A stretch of DNA of 64,000 nt, taken from contig JADJHL010000001.1 in assembly GCA_016707585.1 (NCBI GenBank), positions 1-64,000 on the forward strand. The letters run 5' to 3'. The notes beneath the pieces were generated by a model, which made no database searches, was not told the origin of the DNA, and saw only the letters and a program-made list of their open reading frames with translations. Every line of letters starts with the position of its first letter. Position 1 is the first letter of the stretch. Shown here one piece after another: positions 38,283 to 48,430 of this stretch. The stretch is from Ignavibacteriales bacterium (GTDB lineage Bacteria > Bacteroidota > Ignavibacteria > Ignavibacteriales > Ignavibacteriaceae). Made by a program: the position numbers and the translations under genes.

Positions 38283-38837
38283 CTTTTATGTTGGATAAGC
38301 AAAATTTGCCGTGCAAAAAATAAACAATCTTTGTGTGGCAAAAAAATAGATTTGATAAGTAAAAAAGAGAATTTGTTTAGTTTGGCAGCAAAATTATGTT
38401 AGGAATAATTTGCAAAAAATTTTATTGACCTTAACTTTATTCTTTGCTGAATCCTTTGGCAATTCTATTGTTCTATCTAATTCTATTTTTAGATTGTTCG
38501 GGAATTTTATTCTGTGATGATGCTTGCAAAGATTCATCAATTATTCTGTAGGTTTTTATCATCTGTACTTGAATTTTTGGTGATAAAATAAAATCCAGCA
38601 ATGATAATAATGCCGATTATGATGGGAAATAATCTTCTCATAAAATAGCGTTACCCGTTAAAACCAATTAGATTAAAAAATCTTCTGCCGCAAAATGAAT
38701 AACTAAACAAATAAAAATCTAAATTAATGATTGACCTTTAGGCAAAATAAAATTAAGTTAAACTAATCGTTTGGGTATAATGTTCTTTTGGGTTAACATT
38801 TTGTGCGAATATTTTAACTAAACATATGAGGCTTACA
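38283..38837. other. Gene-poor stretch
   Basis: AT-rich sequence between divergent genes. Apart from the small minus-strand ORF at 38473-38641, I see no coding signal, RNA gene or strong palindrome. The last 80 bases should hold the promoter of the gene starting at 38838; a TATAAT at about 38776 is the only recognisable box. Confidence 0.4.
38473..38641 (-). CDS. Possible small membrane protein, frameshifted
   Basis: MRRLFPIIIGIIIIAGFYF is an N-terminal membrane helix. The frame stops after 34 codons, but removing one base from the T5 run at 38553-38557 lets it continue (TYRIIDESLQASSQNK) to a stop at 38473, about 55 residues. Weak case: short length, no homologue recognised. Confidence 0.3.
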
Positions 38838-39218
38838 ATGAATAATGAAGTTAGGGTCTCTGATTCGGGAAAATATATAATTGTACAAATTAATACTGAT
38901 ATGACAAGATCTCTTGCTGAGCAATTAGGCATTGAGGCCATTCAACTTGGAAAGAGGAATAAAACCAATCGATATTTTTATGATTTGCGGAATTCAATTA
39001 ATCGCGAAACCGTGAATGCAAATTATATCTACGCAAAACAGGAAGTTCAAAAAATTGAGCCAAGCTACTTAAATAAAATTGCAATGCTTGTTAGTCCAAA
39101 TGATAAATCCCACGATTTTGTTGAAACAGTTTTAAGAAATGCTGGCCACAATGTTTTAATTTTTAATGATGAGGAAAAGGCACTAGGCTGGCTATTGGAA
39201 GAAACAGAGATACTTTAG
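38838..39218 (+). CDS. STAS-like/hypothetical soluble protein
   Basis: 126 residues from ATG 38838, preceded by GAGG at 38828-38831. The pattern YIIVQINTDMTRSLAEQLGIEA then RYFYDLRNSINRET and IAMLVSPNDKSHDFVETVLRNAG is that of an alternating alpha/beta fold like STAS/SpoIIAA. This is a fold-level guess only. It is a single gene with its own upstream region. Confidence 0.65.
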   Translation: MNNEVRVSDSGKYIIVQINTDMTRSLAEQLGIEAIQLGKRNKTNRYFYDLRNSINRETVNANYIYAKQEVQKIEPSYLNKIAMLVSPNDKSHDFVETVLRNAGHNVLIFNDEEKALGWLLEETEIL

Positions 39219-39325
39219 CTTTGTCAACAAATGCCCAAAAGCAAGTCTGCTAAAATTATCGGGTTGTGAGTTTACTGCTCACCAATTATGTTTCGGCAAA
39301 CAAATTATCATCCAACGGGAGTATG

Positions 39326-40288
39326 ATGAAAACTTTAATATATCTTCTGGTTACAATGTGTCTTTACCCAAATTTATTTGCGCAAGACACACTGCAAAAA
39401 ACTACGGTTGTCTTGCCAATAATTTCAAACGGAATCGATTTGGCTTCGGTTCAAACAGCAGAATCAATTCTTAGAATGGAATTGGCTAATGAAAAAAACA
39501 TAAGCTTGGTTTCTGAAAAGAAAACTTTTACCGCAATTGGAAATGATGATTGTACTGATGATGAATGTGCAAAATTAATCGGAGAAAAACTAAATGCAGA
39601 ACAAGTTTTGATCTGCAAGCTAAATCCGCTCGGTGAAAAACTTATTGTTCAATATAATTTGGTTCAAACATCAACCGGAAAAAATATTTTATCCGAAAGA
39701 GCAACTGCAACAAGCGTAGAAGATCTTGATGCTGTTATGAAACGAGTAGCAATTAGCGTTGCAAATCACTCACCGTTTAATACAAATCAGGAAGTAGGAA
39801 ATATTGTTAAGCAGGAAACAGTTGTTCCATTAAGTCAGGTTGCTCGATATAATTTTGGTGTTGGTTTTGGATATTTGTTTCCATCGGTTGGTTATGATAT
39901 GGATAAAGAAAAATCATTTACAATTAACGCATACTTTGATTATGAAGTGAAAGATTACGCTGTAGGTTTAATGCTTGGCGCAAGACAAGGATTTGCAATA
40001 AATCTTTATGGAAATTATTTGTTTTCTAAAACGGATGTGTGCCCTTATGTTGGCGGTGCATTAGGATTTCATTGGGTTTCTCAGCATTCTCAATCATACA
40101 GCTATGATTATGGTTATTATGATTCAAATTATTCCGATAAAGATGGCGATGGAATTGCTCTTGGATTACAAACTGGAGTAAGGATTTTTCACACTTATAA
40201 TTTCCAAATATTTATTCAAGGCGAATACATAATGACTTTTAATGATTATAACGATAAAGCATTTGTCTTTACAATAGGAATTTTATGA
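39326..40288 (+). CDS. Outer-membrane protein with TolB/CsgG-like N-terminal domain
   Basis: Start ATG 39326 after CGGGAG. Signal peptide MKTLIYLLVTMCLYPNLFAQ. Residues ~25-150 resemble the nucleotide-free Rossmann-like domain of CsgG/DUF2380-type proteins (TVVLPIISNGIDLASVQTAE, ECAKLIGEKLNAEQVLICK). After a linker, a ~150-residue barrel-like part is rich in Tyr and Gly (FGVGFGYLFPSVGYD, CPYVGGALGFHWV). The next gene overlaps it by four bases (ATGA). Confidence 0.72.
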   Translation: MKTLIYLLVTMCLYPNLFAQDTLQKTTVVLPIISNGIDLASVQTAESILRMELANEKNISLVSEKKTFTAIGNDDCTDDECAKLIGEKLNAEQVLICKLNPLGEKLIVQYNLVQTSTGKNILSERATATSVEDLDAVMKRVAISVANHSPFNTNQEVGNIVKQETVVPLSQVARYNFGVGFGYLFPSVGYDMDKEKSFTINAYFDYEVKDYAVGLMLGARQGFAINLYGNYLFSKTDVCPYVGGALGFHWVSQHSQSYSYDYGYYDSNYSDKDGDGIALGLQTGVRIFHTYNFQIFIQGEYIMTFNDYNDKAFVFTIGIL

Positions 40289-40671
40289 TAAAACACATTT
40301 TGTTTTTGCGCTTTAATGAAAGCGCTTATGGAAATGATAAAAAAACAAATGTAAAAATCTTTGAAGAAAAGCTTCTTGCCATTCAGAAAAAAGTTAATGG
40401 ATTATTAAAAGTAGAAGTTGGATTTGATTTCAGTAATGAAAAAGATTCCAGTGATGTTGTGTTGTACTCTGAATTTGAAAACAAAGAAGCTTTGCATCAA
40501 TATCAAATTCATCCTGATCACGAAGACTTAAAAAATGGCTTAGCGAAGTACGCTACGAACGCAGAGTTGTTGATTATGAAGTGTAAATTCAAACGACAAA
40601 AAACAAATAACAAGCAAACACAAATTTCATTTTTGTCTTTTGAATTTTGTTATTTGTTATTTTTAGACTAA
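40285..40671 (+). CDS. Dabb-domain (stress-responsive A/B barrel) protein
   Basis: The dimeric alpha/beta-barrel pattern is clear: MIKHILFLRF, then VEVGFDFS, DVVLYSEFENKEALHQYQIHPDH and LLIMKCKF. It is translationally coupled to the preceding gene. The last ~27 residues (after KCKFKRQKTNNK) come from an inverted repeat that also forms the terminator, so the native protein probably ended near residue 102. Function unknown. Confidence 0.82.
   Translation: MIKHILFLRFNESAYGNDKKTNVKIFEEKLLAIQKKVNGLLKVEVGFDFSNEKDSSDVVLYSEFENKEALHQYQIHPDHEDLKNGLAKYATNAELLIMKCKFKRQKTNNKQTQISFLSFEFCYLLFLD
40598..40666. terminator. Bidirectional AT-rich hairpin between convergent genes
   Basis: AAACAAATAACAA (40601-40613) pairs with TTGTTATTTGTT (about 40647-40658). 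A-runs and T-runs on the outside fit termination on both strands, for the Dabb gene and mfd. It overlaps the 3' end of the Dabb reading frame. Confidence 0.55.
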
Positions 40672-43600
40672 GCAGGTTCTTCCGCCTCTATTTTAATCTT
40701 AACTTCATTTCCAAAAAGTTTTGAAACTCTCCCGCAGAAAGTAATTAAGTAAGATAGTATGTCTTCAGCTTTTTCAAATCTATTTTCAATTACAAGTTTC
40801 ATTACTTCTTTTTGCTGATTGAATTTTATTTTGTCTTTATAATGATCCATTATAAATCTCATCAACTCAACAAAACGAACTTTATAATAATCTTCTTTTT
40901 CTCCTCGTGGCAGAATTATAAAAATATTTTTTCTTTGGATTGCAACTCTTTCAAATAATGCAAATGAAGAATAGAATTTTAAAGTTGCGGTTAGAACTAA
41001 TCGTTTTACAACTTCCGGCAAAACACCAAATCTATCCAGCATTTCTTCTTTAAGTTCTTCAATCTCAGATAAACTTTTTACAGAATACAGTGCCGTGTAA
41101 AAATTCAAACGATCCATTTGTTCCGGCATATAAGTTACGGGAATACCAATTTCAAAAAATGTATCAATTGTTGGATCAGTTCTTTCCTCAATCTTTGGCA
41201 AAGATTTAAATACTTCTTTAAAATCCTGGTACTTCAATTCATCCACAGCTTCATTTATCAGCTTAACATAAAGATCAAAACCAACATCATTTATAAATCC
41301 CGTTTGCTCTGTTCCGAGTAAATTTCCTGCCCCGCGAATTTCTAAATCGCGCATCGCAACATTAAATCCAGAACCAATTTCTGTGTATTCTTCAATCGCT
41401 TGCAAACGGCGCAGAGCTTTTTTTGTAATTCCACTTAATGAAGGAACTATAAAATGTGCATAAGCTTGTCTATCACTTCTTCCAACTCTTCCGCGCAATT
41501 GATGAAGCTCTGCAAGTCCAAATCTATCTGCACGATTTATAATTATCGTATTAACATTCGGTATATCAATTCCGGATTCAATAATTTTTGTTGATAACAG
41601 AACATCAAACTTACGATTGAGAAAACCATGGATAACTTCTTCAAGCTGTGATGGTTTCATCTGTCCATGAGCAACTCCTATTTTTGCTTCGGGAACATAT
41701 CGCTTAATGTAATCTGCAAGCTTATCAATTGATTGAACGCGATCGTGAACTAAATAAACCTGTCCGTTTCGTTTAAGCTCGTTCATTATCCATTCACGAA
41801 TTTTGAGTGCATCAAAAGTTGAAACGTTGGTAAAAATAGGCTGCCTGTTTGGCGGAGGTGTTGCAATTATTGAAAGATCACGCGCACCAAGTAGAGATAA
41901 ATTTAGTGTTCTTGGAATTGGAGTTGCTGTTAATGTAAGCGTATCAACATTAACTTTTACCTGGCGCAGCTTTTCTTTTGCCGCAACACCAAAACGATGT
42001 TCTTCATCTATTATAAGCAAACCAAGATCTTTAAACTTAACATCTTTAGAAATTAATCTGTGCGTTCCAATCAGAACATCAAGCTGCCCTTCTTCTAAAA
42101 GTTTTATAATTTCTTTTTGCTCTTTTTCGTTTGAAATCTTGAAAGAGCAGCAACACGAACAGGAAATTGAGTTAAGCGATCTTTAAAAGTATTATAATGC
42201 TGCTCAGCTAAAATTGTAGTTGGAACTAGTACACCAACTTGCTTTCCATCCTGAACAGCTTTGAATGCAGCACGAACAGCAATTTCGGTTTTACCAAATC
42301 CAACATCACCACAAACCAAACGATCCATTGGATTTTTAGCTTCCATATCAATCTTAACATCTTCACTTGCTTTTGCCTGATCTGGAGTATCTTCATAAAA
42401 AAATGATGCTTCGAGTTCTCGCTGCCAAATTGTGTCTGGAGAAAATCTATAACCTTCAGCAGATTTTCTTTTTGCATAAAGTTCAATCAGCTCTCTTGCG
42501 GCTTCCTTAATTTTTTTCTTTGTCTTGGATTTTGTGCTTTCCCATTCGCCGCTACCAAGTGTTGCAAGAGTTGGTTTAAGATTTTCGTTTGATGAATATC
42601 GCTTAACCAATGCCAGATAATTTAGATTTACATAAACAACTCCGCCATCAGCATAAAGAATCTTCATTGATTCCTGATCAGCATCACCAATCTTAATTGT
42701 TTGCAAGCCGGCGTACTGACCAATGCCATAATCTTCATGAACAACATAATCGCCGCGCTTAATTGAAGCGAAACTTTTTGCTTTAGATTTTTTATATTTT
42801 TTTGCTGATGATATTTTTGTACGATACGGTTTATTAAAGATTTGATAATCTGTAAGAAGTAAAATCTTTTCGTTACGATTTACAAATCCATCTTTAATTG
42901 CAAGCGTTTCAACTTTAATTTTTCCGGAATTAATTAATTCACCAAGTTCAGGATTAATTTCTGCAAGTAAATCTTTTAATCTATTTGTCTGAAGGTCGTT
43001 TTCTGATGTGATAACTACATTAAAACTTTTATCTGTAAAATCTTTTAAAGTATTAAAAAGAATTTGATAATTTGAGTTGATTGTTGGTGCCTGAGAAAAT
43101 CCAAGTTCAATTCTATTTTCATAATTTAGTTCTGCTTCAATTAGCCAATTTGCGTTTTTACTCTTGTAATCAAAAGAAGTTGTTTGTTCGTCAACCTGAA
43201 CTTGTTTCAGGTTCTCAGATTCCGAAACAAGTTCGGAATGACTAGGCTCAGGAAATTCATCTTCATCAAGAATTTTTTCTTTTTTCTTAACTTTTATCTC
43301 TTTTTCAATAACAGGAACAATTTCTTCTTTGGTAGATTTTATATTGTCTAGTTCGTAAGCGGAGGCAATAAAGATTGGATTATTTAAATATCCAAAAATA
43401 TCAGAACTAAAATCCTCAGCTTGATTTTCGAAAGCACCGGCAAGGGTTACCTCTTCTACTTTCTCAAACGAACGCTGACTTTCAGAATCAAAGTATCGGA
43501 TTGATTCAATAAAATCGCCATCAAACTCTAATCTTACTGGACTTTTTTCTGAATAGGACCAAAAATCTACAATAGCCCCGCGCTGCGAGTAATAACCCGG

Positions 43601-44062
43601 TGCTTCAACAAATTTATCTTTGGTGTAAATTAGAAGATTTAAATATTCAATTAAGTCATCATATTTTAAATCACCACCAACATTAATTTTTGTAGTAAGA
43701 TGATTTATTTTTTCTTTGTCTGGAAGTTTTAGTTTTAATACTTCATATGTGGTAACAAGAACAAATTTTTTACGTTTAGATATTTCTGTGATCTTTTCCT
43801 GAATCGATTCAAGATTGAAATCATCAATAACTATTAAACTATCTGCGATACCAAGAACACTCAATTCAACTTTAGTTTCGTTAACCAGTTTGATATCAGA
43901 AAGAAGTAAAACTAATTGTTCATTCTTTTCCTGCAAATCTTTAACCGCAAAACTTTTCGAAGATCCATAAAGTGTACTTATGAAAGTAACATTAGAACTA
44001 GAAAAATGGATGTTCTTATTAAAGAAATTAGCTAAAAAATAAAAATTATTCTGTTGTATCAT
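40668..44062 (-). CDS. mfd: Transcription-repair coupling factor Mfd, one frameshift
   Basis: Mfd removes stalled RNA polymerase and recruits UvrA. A UvrB-like N-terminal region is followed by the RNA-polymerase-interaction barrel (VVHEDYGIGQYAGL), the RecG-like motor with Walker A GDVGFGKTE and DEEH box, and the C-terminal TRCF domain. About 1130 residues in all. The frame breaks at a T5 run (42123-42127, + strand); one more T joins RFQTKK to EQKEIIKLLEEGQ. A palindromic repeat inserted in frame adds SHSELVSESENLKQVQVD at about residue 275. Probably functional if the frameshift is a sequencing error. Confidence 0.93.
43190..43242. repeat. Dispersed palindromic repeat inside mfd, in frame
   Basis: Two hairpins, ACCTGAA..TTCAGGT and ATTCCGAA..TTCGGAAT, separated by CTCAG. 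The same design lies between genes at 51712-51777. The reading frame passes through without a stop and encodes SHSELVSESENLKQVQVD. Confidence 0.85.
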
Positions 44063-44146
44063 ATTAAATCAATGCGAGATCTTGGAATACAATCGTAGAA
44101 GTGCAACAAATAGTAAAGCTAAAAAAAGTCACTCCATAAATTATAA

Positions 44147-44305
44147 TTAATTGTGTTTTAATTCTTTTGCGGGAATTCTAACAATTTTCCCCTTTTTAGA
44201 TATTACCATCGTTTCGTTTTTTACAGAGCGCGAATCAATTAATCTTTCGATCGATAATTTTATTCCCCTGTAGATTTTTTCTCTCAACTCAATTTTATTT
44301 TTCAT
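44147..44305 (-). CDS. Small partner protein of the zeta toxin (52 aa), candidate antitoxin
   Basis: A 52-residue basic protein (MKNKIELREKIYRGIKL ... ISKKGKIVRIPAKELKHN). Its ATG lies inside the last codons of the zeta-like gene (11-bp overlap), implying coupled translation. It resembles no known epsilon antitoxin. The KKGKIVRIPA stretch looks like a small beta-hairpin. It could be an antitoxin or a short helper protein. Confidence 0.6.
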   Translation of the reverse strand: MKNKIELREKIYRGIKLSIERLIDSRSVKNETMVISKKGKIVRIPAKELKHN

Positions 44306-44873
44306 GATAAAGATCTTTTATTGTTAACCAAATTTGCTTATTAAATACTTCGGATTCAACATCTTTATTTCCTTCAGCAATCATTTTCGGTGTCCCGCCG
44401 GAATTATCAATAATTAACCAATAATCGCAAACGGGAATAAATAAATCAAATAAATTGTTAATCCCTCTATAATATCTTCTTATCACGGTTTCTTTAGGTA
44501 TTGAATGACCCCCTTTATTTACTCGATCAGCAATTCTTTCAAGCGCTAACTCAGGACTATTTAGCCAAATGTAAATTAAAACAATTTCGTAGCCTTGTTT
44601 TTGCCAATTTTGTATTTTAAAAAAATATGATTTACTTGATAAAGTAGTTTCAATTGCAAGATCCACTCCTTGAAATACTAATTGATCAATTCTTTGAAGC
44701 ATTATTCTTCCGGCTTCAAAGGCAACACTATCTGGAGAAAATGGAGATATTCCCGCAGCTATGTTATCGGCATTAACAAACTCATTACAATTTAGTATTT
44801 CTGGAAGAATGGTGTATGCAGATGTTGATTTTCCTGCTCCATTACATCCTGAAATTATATATATTTTGGGCAT
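44295..44873 (-). CDS. Zeta-toxin-like P-loop kinase
   Basis: 192 residues with Walker A GCNGAGKS (9-16), a NADNIAAGISPFSPD substrate loop, AIETTLSSKSYFFK and an Arg-rich lid (RRYYRGINNLF). Zeta toxins phosphorylate UDP-N-acetylglucosamine and block wall synthesis; many chromosomal relatives have unknown targets. The small ORF overlapping its 3' end is the only candidate partner. AT-rich intergenic DNA on both sides suggests an inserted module between mfd and the PAP2 gene. Confidence 0.85.
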   Translation of the reverse strand: MPKIYIISGCNGAGKSTSAYTILPEILNCNEFVNADNIAAGISPFSPDSVAFEAGRIMLQRIDQLVFQGVDLAIETTLSSKSYFFKIQNWQKQGYEIVLIYIWLNSPELALERIADRVNKGGHSIPKETVIRRYYRGINNLFDLFIPVCDYWLIIDNSGGTPKMIAEGNKDVESEVFNKQIWLTIKDLYHEK

Positions 44874-44966
44874 TTATTGTTTAATCTTTATATGATCAAA
44901 TTTTAAATCTGCGATATTTCTGCTTTATTGTCAAACAATATAATTTAATTCTAAACCATTTATTAA

Positions 44967-45742
44967 TTAAAAAATGATTTGCAAAGCAAATCCATTAGGC
45001 GCTGGAAATAATTTTATTAGTGTTTCTTCTTTTTCCGTTGAGTTTTGATTACTTACAAACTCACCCGAAAAATATCCAATTGCTGCACCCATTAATACAT
45101 CAGAAAACCAATGTTGATTATGATAAATACGTGCATAACCAACCAACCCTGCAAGTGAATACCAACCGATTTTCCAAAAAACATTATCGACTTCATTTGC
45201 CATTACTGTTGAGTATGCAAAGGCAAGTGTTGTATGTTCTGATGGAAACGAGTTGTAATCATCTTTAATGGTAAATGCGTTTGTGTAATATATGTCTTTA
45301 TCTAAAAATGGTCGTGCTCTGCCTATAGTGATTTTAGAAACCAAAGTAATTGACGAAGCTAGTGCAGTAGCTTCAGCTAGTTTAACAGCAAGTTTTCTTG
45401 TATTGTTATCATCAGTGATTAATCCATATCCATATAAGAGAACCATACTACCAATTGCATAATCTAATCGATAATATTTATCAATGTTAAAAAATTATTA
45501 ACAAACTTAGACTGATTATTTTGTGAGTAATTTTTTACTTCTTTATCTGCCAAAGTTGAAAGTGCAGTTAATCCAACAACTGATGAAAAAGTAATCCAGT
45601 CTTTAGAATCGTATTGTAACGGAGATGTGTAAAAATCAGCACTAACTTTTAGAGCATCATTAAAATCACTTATAAAAATGCTATCAATTTGGGCGTTTGT
45701 ATAGAACACTGGGATAAAAAAAAAGAAAATGAAAAATTTCAT
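44967..45742 (-). CDS. PAP2-family phosphatase, one frameshift
   Basis: Signal peptide MKFFIFFFFIPVFYTNAQ. The lipid-phosphatase motifs are present: KITIGRARP, PSEHTT (Glu for the usual Gly) and RIYHNQHWFSDVLMG. The frame breaks at the A6 run 45489-45494; one more base joins VNNFF to NIDKYYRLDYAIGSM. The mature ~240-residue protein probably acts on isoprenyl or phospholipid phosphates at the periplasmic face. It follows rsmG by 25 bp on the same strand. Confidence 0.85.
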
Positions 45743-45767
45743 TTCGTAATGTTAGCTAATTCGAAAA

Positions 45768-46454
45768 TTATTTTTGTAATTCTATAACTACTAACTTCTT
45801 CCCTTTCTTGTTTCTTAAGTTTGATGGTTTATAAGCAAGTTCATAAACAGTAGATTTTTTAATGAACGATTTGTATTTCAATTCTGCTTTCTGAAATTCT
45901 TCATCAAGGTTTCCGCCCTTCATCGCTACAATGAATGCTTTATCTTTTACTAATGGAAGTGCATATCTAAATAAAATTATAATCGGCACAACTGCTCGAC
46001 TTACAATTAGATCAAAACTGCCTTTGTGTTTTTCTATAAACTCTGGACTTTCAACTCGTGCATTTTCTGCAACAGCATTACTTAATTTAAGCTTATCAAT
46101 AAACTCTTTAACAGCTTCAATTTTTTTTCCTGTTGAATCAGCAAGCACTCCGCGTAATTCTGGACGCATAATTGCTAATGGAATTCCGGGAAAACCACCA
46201 CCGGTTCCAATATCTAAAAATCTTGTTAGTTTTTCAGGAAGAAATTTTGTGATGTATGCAGAAATGAAAATATGATTTTCAATTATACTTTCAACATCTT
46301 TTCTTGAAATTAAATTTACACTTTCATTTTTCTCAGCAACTAATTGAGCAAAAAAAGCTAATCTTTCGTTACGCATTGGTTCTGGGTTAAATCCGTTATC
46401 CCAGCAAAAATTCTGTAATTCTTTAAGATAAATTTCTTGTTTGGTAGGCGGCAT
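45768..46454 (-). CDS. rsmG: 16S rRNA (guanine-527-N7)-methyltransferase RsmG
   Basis: Methylates G527 of 16S rRNA using S-adenosylmethionine. SAM motif FLDIGTGGGFPGIPLAI (about residues 78-94), DLIVSRAV and FIVAMKGG are family signatures. 228 aa. It follows mnmG with an 18-bp gap, the widespread gidA-gidB arrangement near the replication origin. Confidence 0.94.
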   Translation of the reverse strand: MPPTKQEIYLKELQNFCWDNGFNPEPMRNERLAFFAQLVAEKNESVNLISRKDVESIIENHIFISAYITKFLPEKLTRFLDIGTGGGFPGIPLAIMRPELRGVLADSTGKKIEAVKEFIDKLKLSNAVAENARVESPEFIEKHKGSFDLIVSRAVVPIIILFRYALPLVKDKAFIVAMKGGNLDEEFQKAELKYKSFIKKSTVYELAYKPSNLRNKKGKKLVVIELQK

Positions 46455-46472
46455 CTATAAAAACCTTACAAA

Positions 46473-48350
46473 TTAGTTCTTCAAATATACCAACAAAATA
46501 GAAATATCTGAAGGTGTTACGCCGGAGATTCTTGATGCTTGTGCAATAGAACGCGGCTTAACTTTGTTTAACTTCTCTCTTCCTTCCGTTGATAGCTGTT
46601 TGATTTTTGCAAAATCAAAATTCAATGGGATTTTTGTTGCTTCATACTTTTCTAATTTAGAAACAGTTTCGTGTTGTCTTAGGATATAACCCTCATATTT
46701 AATTTCTATTTCTGCTTGCTCAAGTGCTTTTTCATCTTGAAGTAAATCAACTGCTTCATTATCATTTGAACTTCCATTAAATTCTAATAATTGTTTTAGA
46801 TTAAACTCGGGTCTTTTGCAAAGTTTTGCGATTGTTTCAGTCGAATCAATTTCATTTGAACCAGATTTTACTAGAAATTCATTAACATCTCTGGCATGAT
46901 ATTTTTTAACTTGGCAATAATTGATTCCGTTGATAATTGTCTTCTCTCTGTCTTCTACTGCTTCAAATAGATCTTTAGGAATTAATCCAAATTGATAACC
47001 ATATTTCATCAATCTTCTATCTGCATTATCCTGGCGAAGCAACAATCTATGCTCTGCTCGTGAAGTAAACATTCTATAAGGTTCATCAGTAGATTTTGTG
47101 ACAAGATCATCGATTAAAACTCCGATATAGGCTTCACTTCTTTTTAAAACAAACTCAGGTTTTTCTTGAATTTTTAACGCTGCATTTATTCCGGCCATTA
47201 AACCTTGGGCAGCCGCCTCTTCATAACCGGATGTTCCATTTATTTGTCCGGCAAAATAAAGTCCTTCAATCAACTTGGTTTCCAATGTAAGGTCTATTTG
47301 GTGAGGAGGAAAAAAATCATACTCAACTGCATAAGCTGGTCGAATCATTTCAACTTCTTCTAATCCAACAATTTTGTGTAATGCCTCAAGTTGAATTTCA
47401 ACAGCTAAAGAAGATGAAAATCCATTTAAATAAATTTGATTTGAATCTAACCCTTCTGGCTCGAGAAAAAGCTGATGGCGTTCTTTATCTGCAAAGCGTA
47501 CAATTTTGTCCTCAATTGAAGGACAGTATCGTGGACCAACGCCCTTAATTAAACCTGTAAATAGCGGTGATTCGGCAAAACCCTTTTCAAGGATTTTATG
47601 AACTGCTAAATCTGTGTAAGTGATATGACAACTTACTTGTGGAAGAAATGGAAATTGGGACAAATCTGTTTGATGCGAAAATGGTTGTGGATTTTCATCG
47701 CCAGGCTGCTCTTCTAAAATACTCCAGTTGATGGAATCTTTATTTAATCTTGGTGGAGTTCCTGTTTTTAATTTGCCATGTTCAAAACCAAGCTTAGCTA
47801 AAGACTCTGTAATTCCGATTGCAGCTTGTTCACCGAATCTTCCGCCAATAGTTTTATTCAATCCTGTGTGCATCAAACCATTTAAAAAAGTTCCGGCGGA
47901 AAGTACCAAAGCTTTACAAAATATCTCTTCCCCACTCGCAGTTTTAACTCCAATAACTTTTTTACTATCTGTTAAAACATCAACAACTGAGTCCTCAACA
48001 ATTTCTAAATCTTTTATTTGGGAGATTATACTATAAGCTTCCTCAGAATATAATTTCCTATCTGATTGACAGCGTGGTGACCAAACTGCCGGCCCTTTAG
48101 ATTTGTTTAACATTCTAAACTGGATTCCAGTTCTATCCGCAATTTGTCCCATTAACCCACCAAGAGCATCTATCTCTCTAACTAAATGTCCTTTTGCAGT
48201 TCCACCAATGGCAGGATTACAGGACATTCTGCCAAGAGCATACCTATCCATCGTAACTAATCCAACAGAACAGCTCATTTTTGCCCCAGCCGATGCTGCT
48301 TCGATTCCAGCGTGTCCGCCACCAACTACAATTATATCAAATTTCTTCAT
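46473..48350 (-). CDS. mnmG: tRNA uridine 5-carboxymethylaminomethyl modification enzyme MnmG
   Basis: FAD enzyme that works with MnmE on the wobble U34 of tRNAs. Dinucleotide motif VVGGGHAGIEAA at the start, the conserved MSCNPAIGGTAKGHLVREIDALGG, RYCPSIEDK and SGYEEAAAQG; the C-terminal helical domain ends SGVTPSDISILLVYL. 625 aa, intact. It lies 80 bp downstream of mnmE; the gap carries two parS-like palindromes. Confidence 0.96.
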   Translation of the reverse strand: MKKFDIIVVGGGHAGIEAASAGAKMSCSVGLVTMDRYALGRMSCNPAIGGTAKGHLVREIDALGGLMGQIADRTGIQFRMLNKSKGPAVWSPRCQSDRKLYSEEAYSIISQIKDLEIVEDSVVDVLTDSKKVIGVKTASGEEIFCKALVLSAGTFLNGLMHTGLNKTIGGRFGEQAAIGITESLAKLGFEHGKLKTGTPPRLNKDSINWSILEEQPGDENPQPFSHQTDLSQFPFLPQVSCHITYTDLAVHKILEKGFAESPLFTGLIKGVGPRYCPSIEDKIVRFADKERHQLFLEPEGLDSNQIYLNGFSSSLAVEIQLEALHKIVGLEEVEMIRPAYAVEYDFFPPHQIDLTLETKLIEGLYFAGQINGTSGYEEAAAQGLMAGINAALKIQEKPEFVLKRSEAYIGVLIDDLVTKSTDEPYRMFTSRAEHRLLLRQDNADRRLMKYGYQFGLIPKDLFEAVEDREKTIINGINYCQVKKYHARDVNEFLVKSGSNEIDSTETIAKLCKRPEFNLKQLLEFNGSSNDNEAVDLLQDEKALEQAEIEIKYEGYILRQHETVSKLEKYEATKIPLNFDFAKIKQLSTEGREKLNKVKPRSIAQASRISGVTPSDISILLVYLKN

Positions 48351-48365
48351 TTTCTAATCTTTTTT

Positions 48366-48381
48366 GTTTCCACGTGAAACA
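48366..48381. promoter_or_regulatory. parS-like site 1
   Basis: GTTTCCACGTGAAACA matches the ParB site TGTTNCACGTGAAACA at 14 of 16 positions, with a perfect right half. If one C of the CC were a sequencing insertion, the site would read TGTTTCACGTGAAACA exactly. It lies 16 bp before the mnmG start codon. Confidence 0.65.
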
Positions 48382-48409
48382 CAATTATTTGCGAAATGTT
48401 AATGATTTC

Positions 48410-48425
48410 CGTTTCACGTGAAACC
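48410..48425. promoter_or_regulatory. parS-like site 2
   Basis: CGTTTCACGTGAAACC has a perfect 14-bp palindrome GTTTCACGTGAAAC and differs from the parS consensus only at the two outermost bases. Its centre is 44 bp from that of site 1, and it ends 5 bp before the mnmE stop codon. Confidence 0.7.
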
Positions 48426-48430
48426 GAAAC

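Noticed and set aside
38400..38640. Regulatory RNA in the gene-poor stretch
   Set aside because: No stable long hairpin, terminator or known motif could be seen; only a weak small ORF remains.
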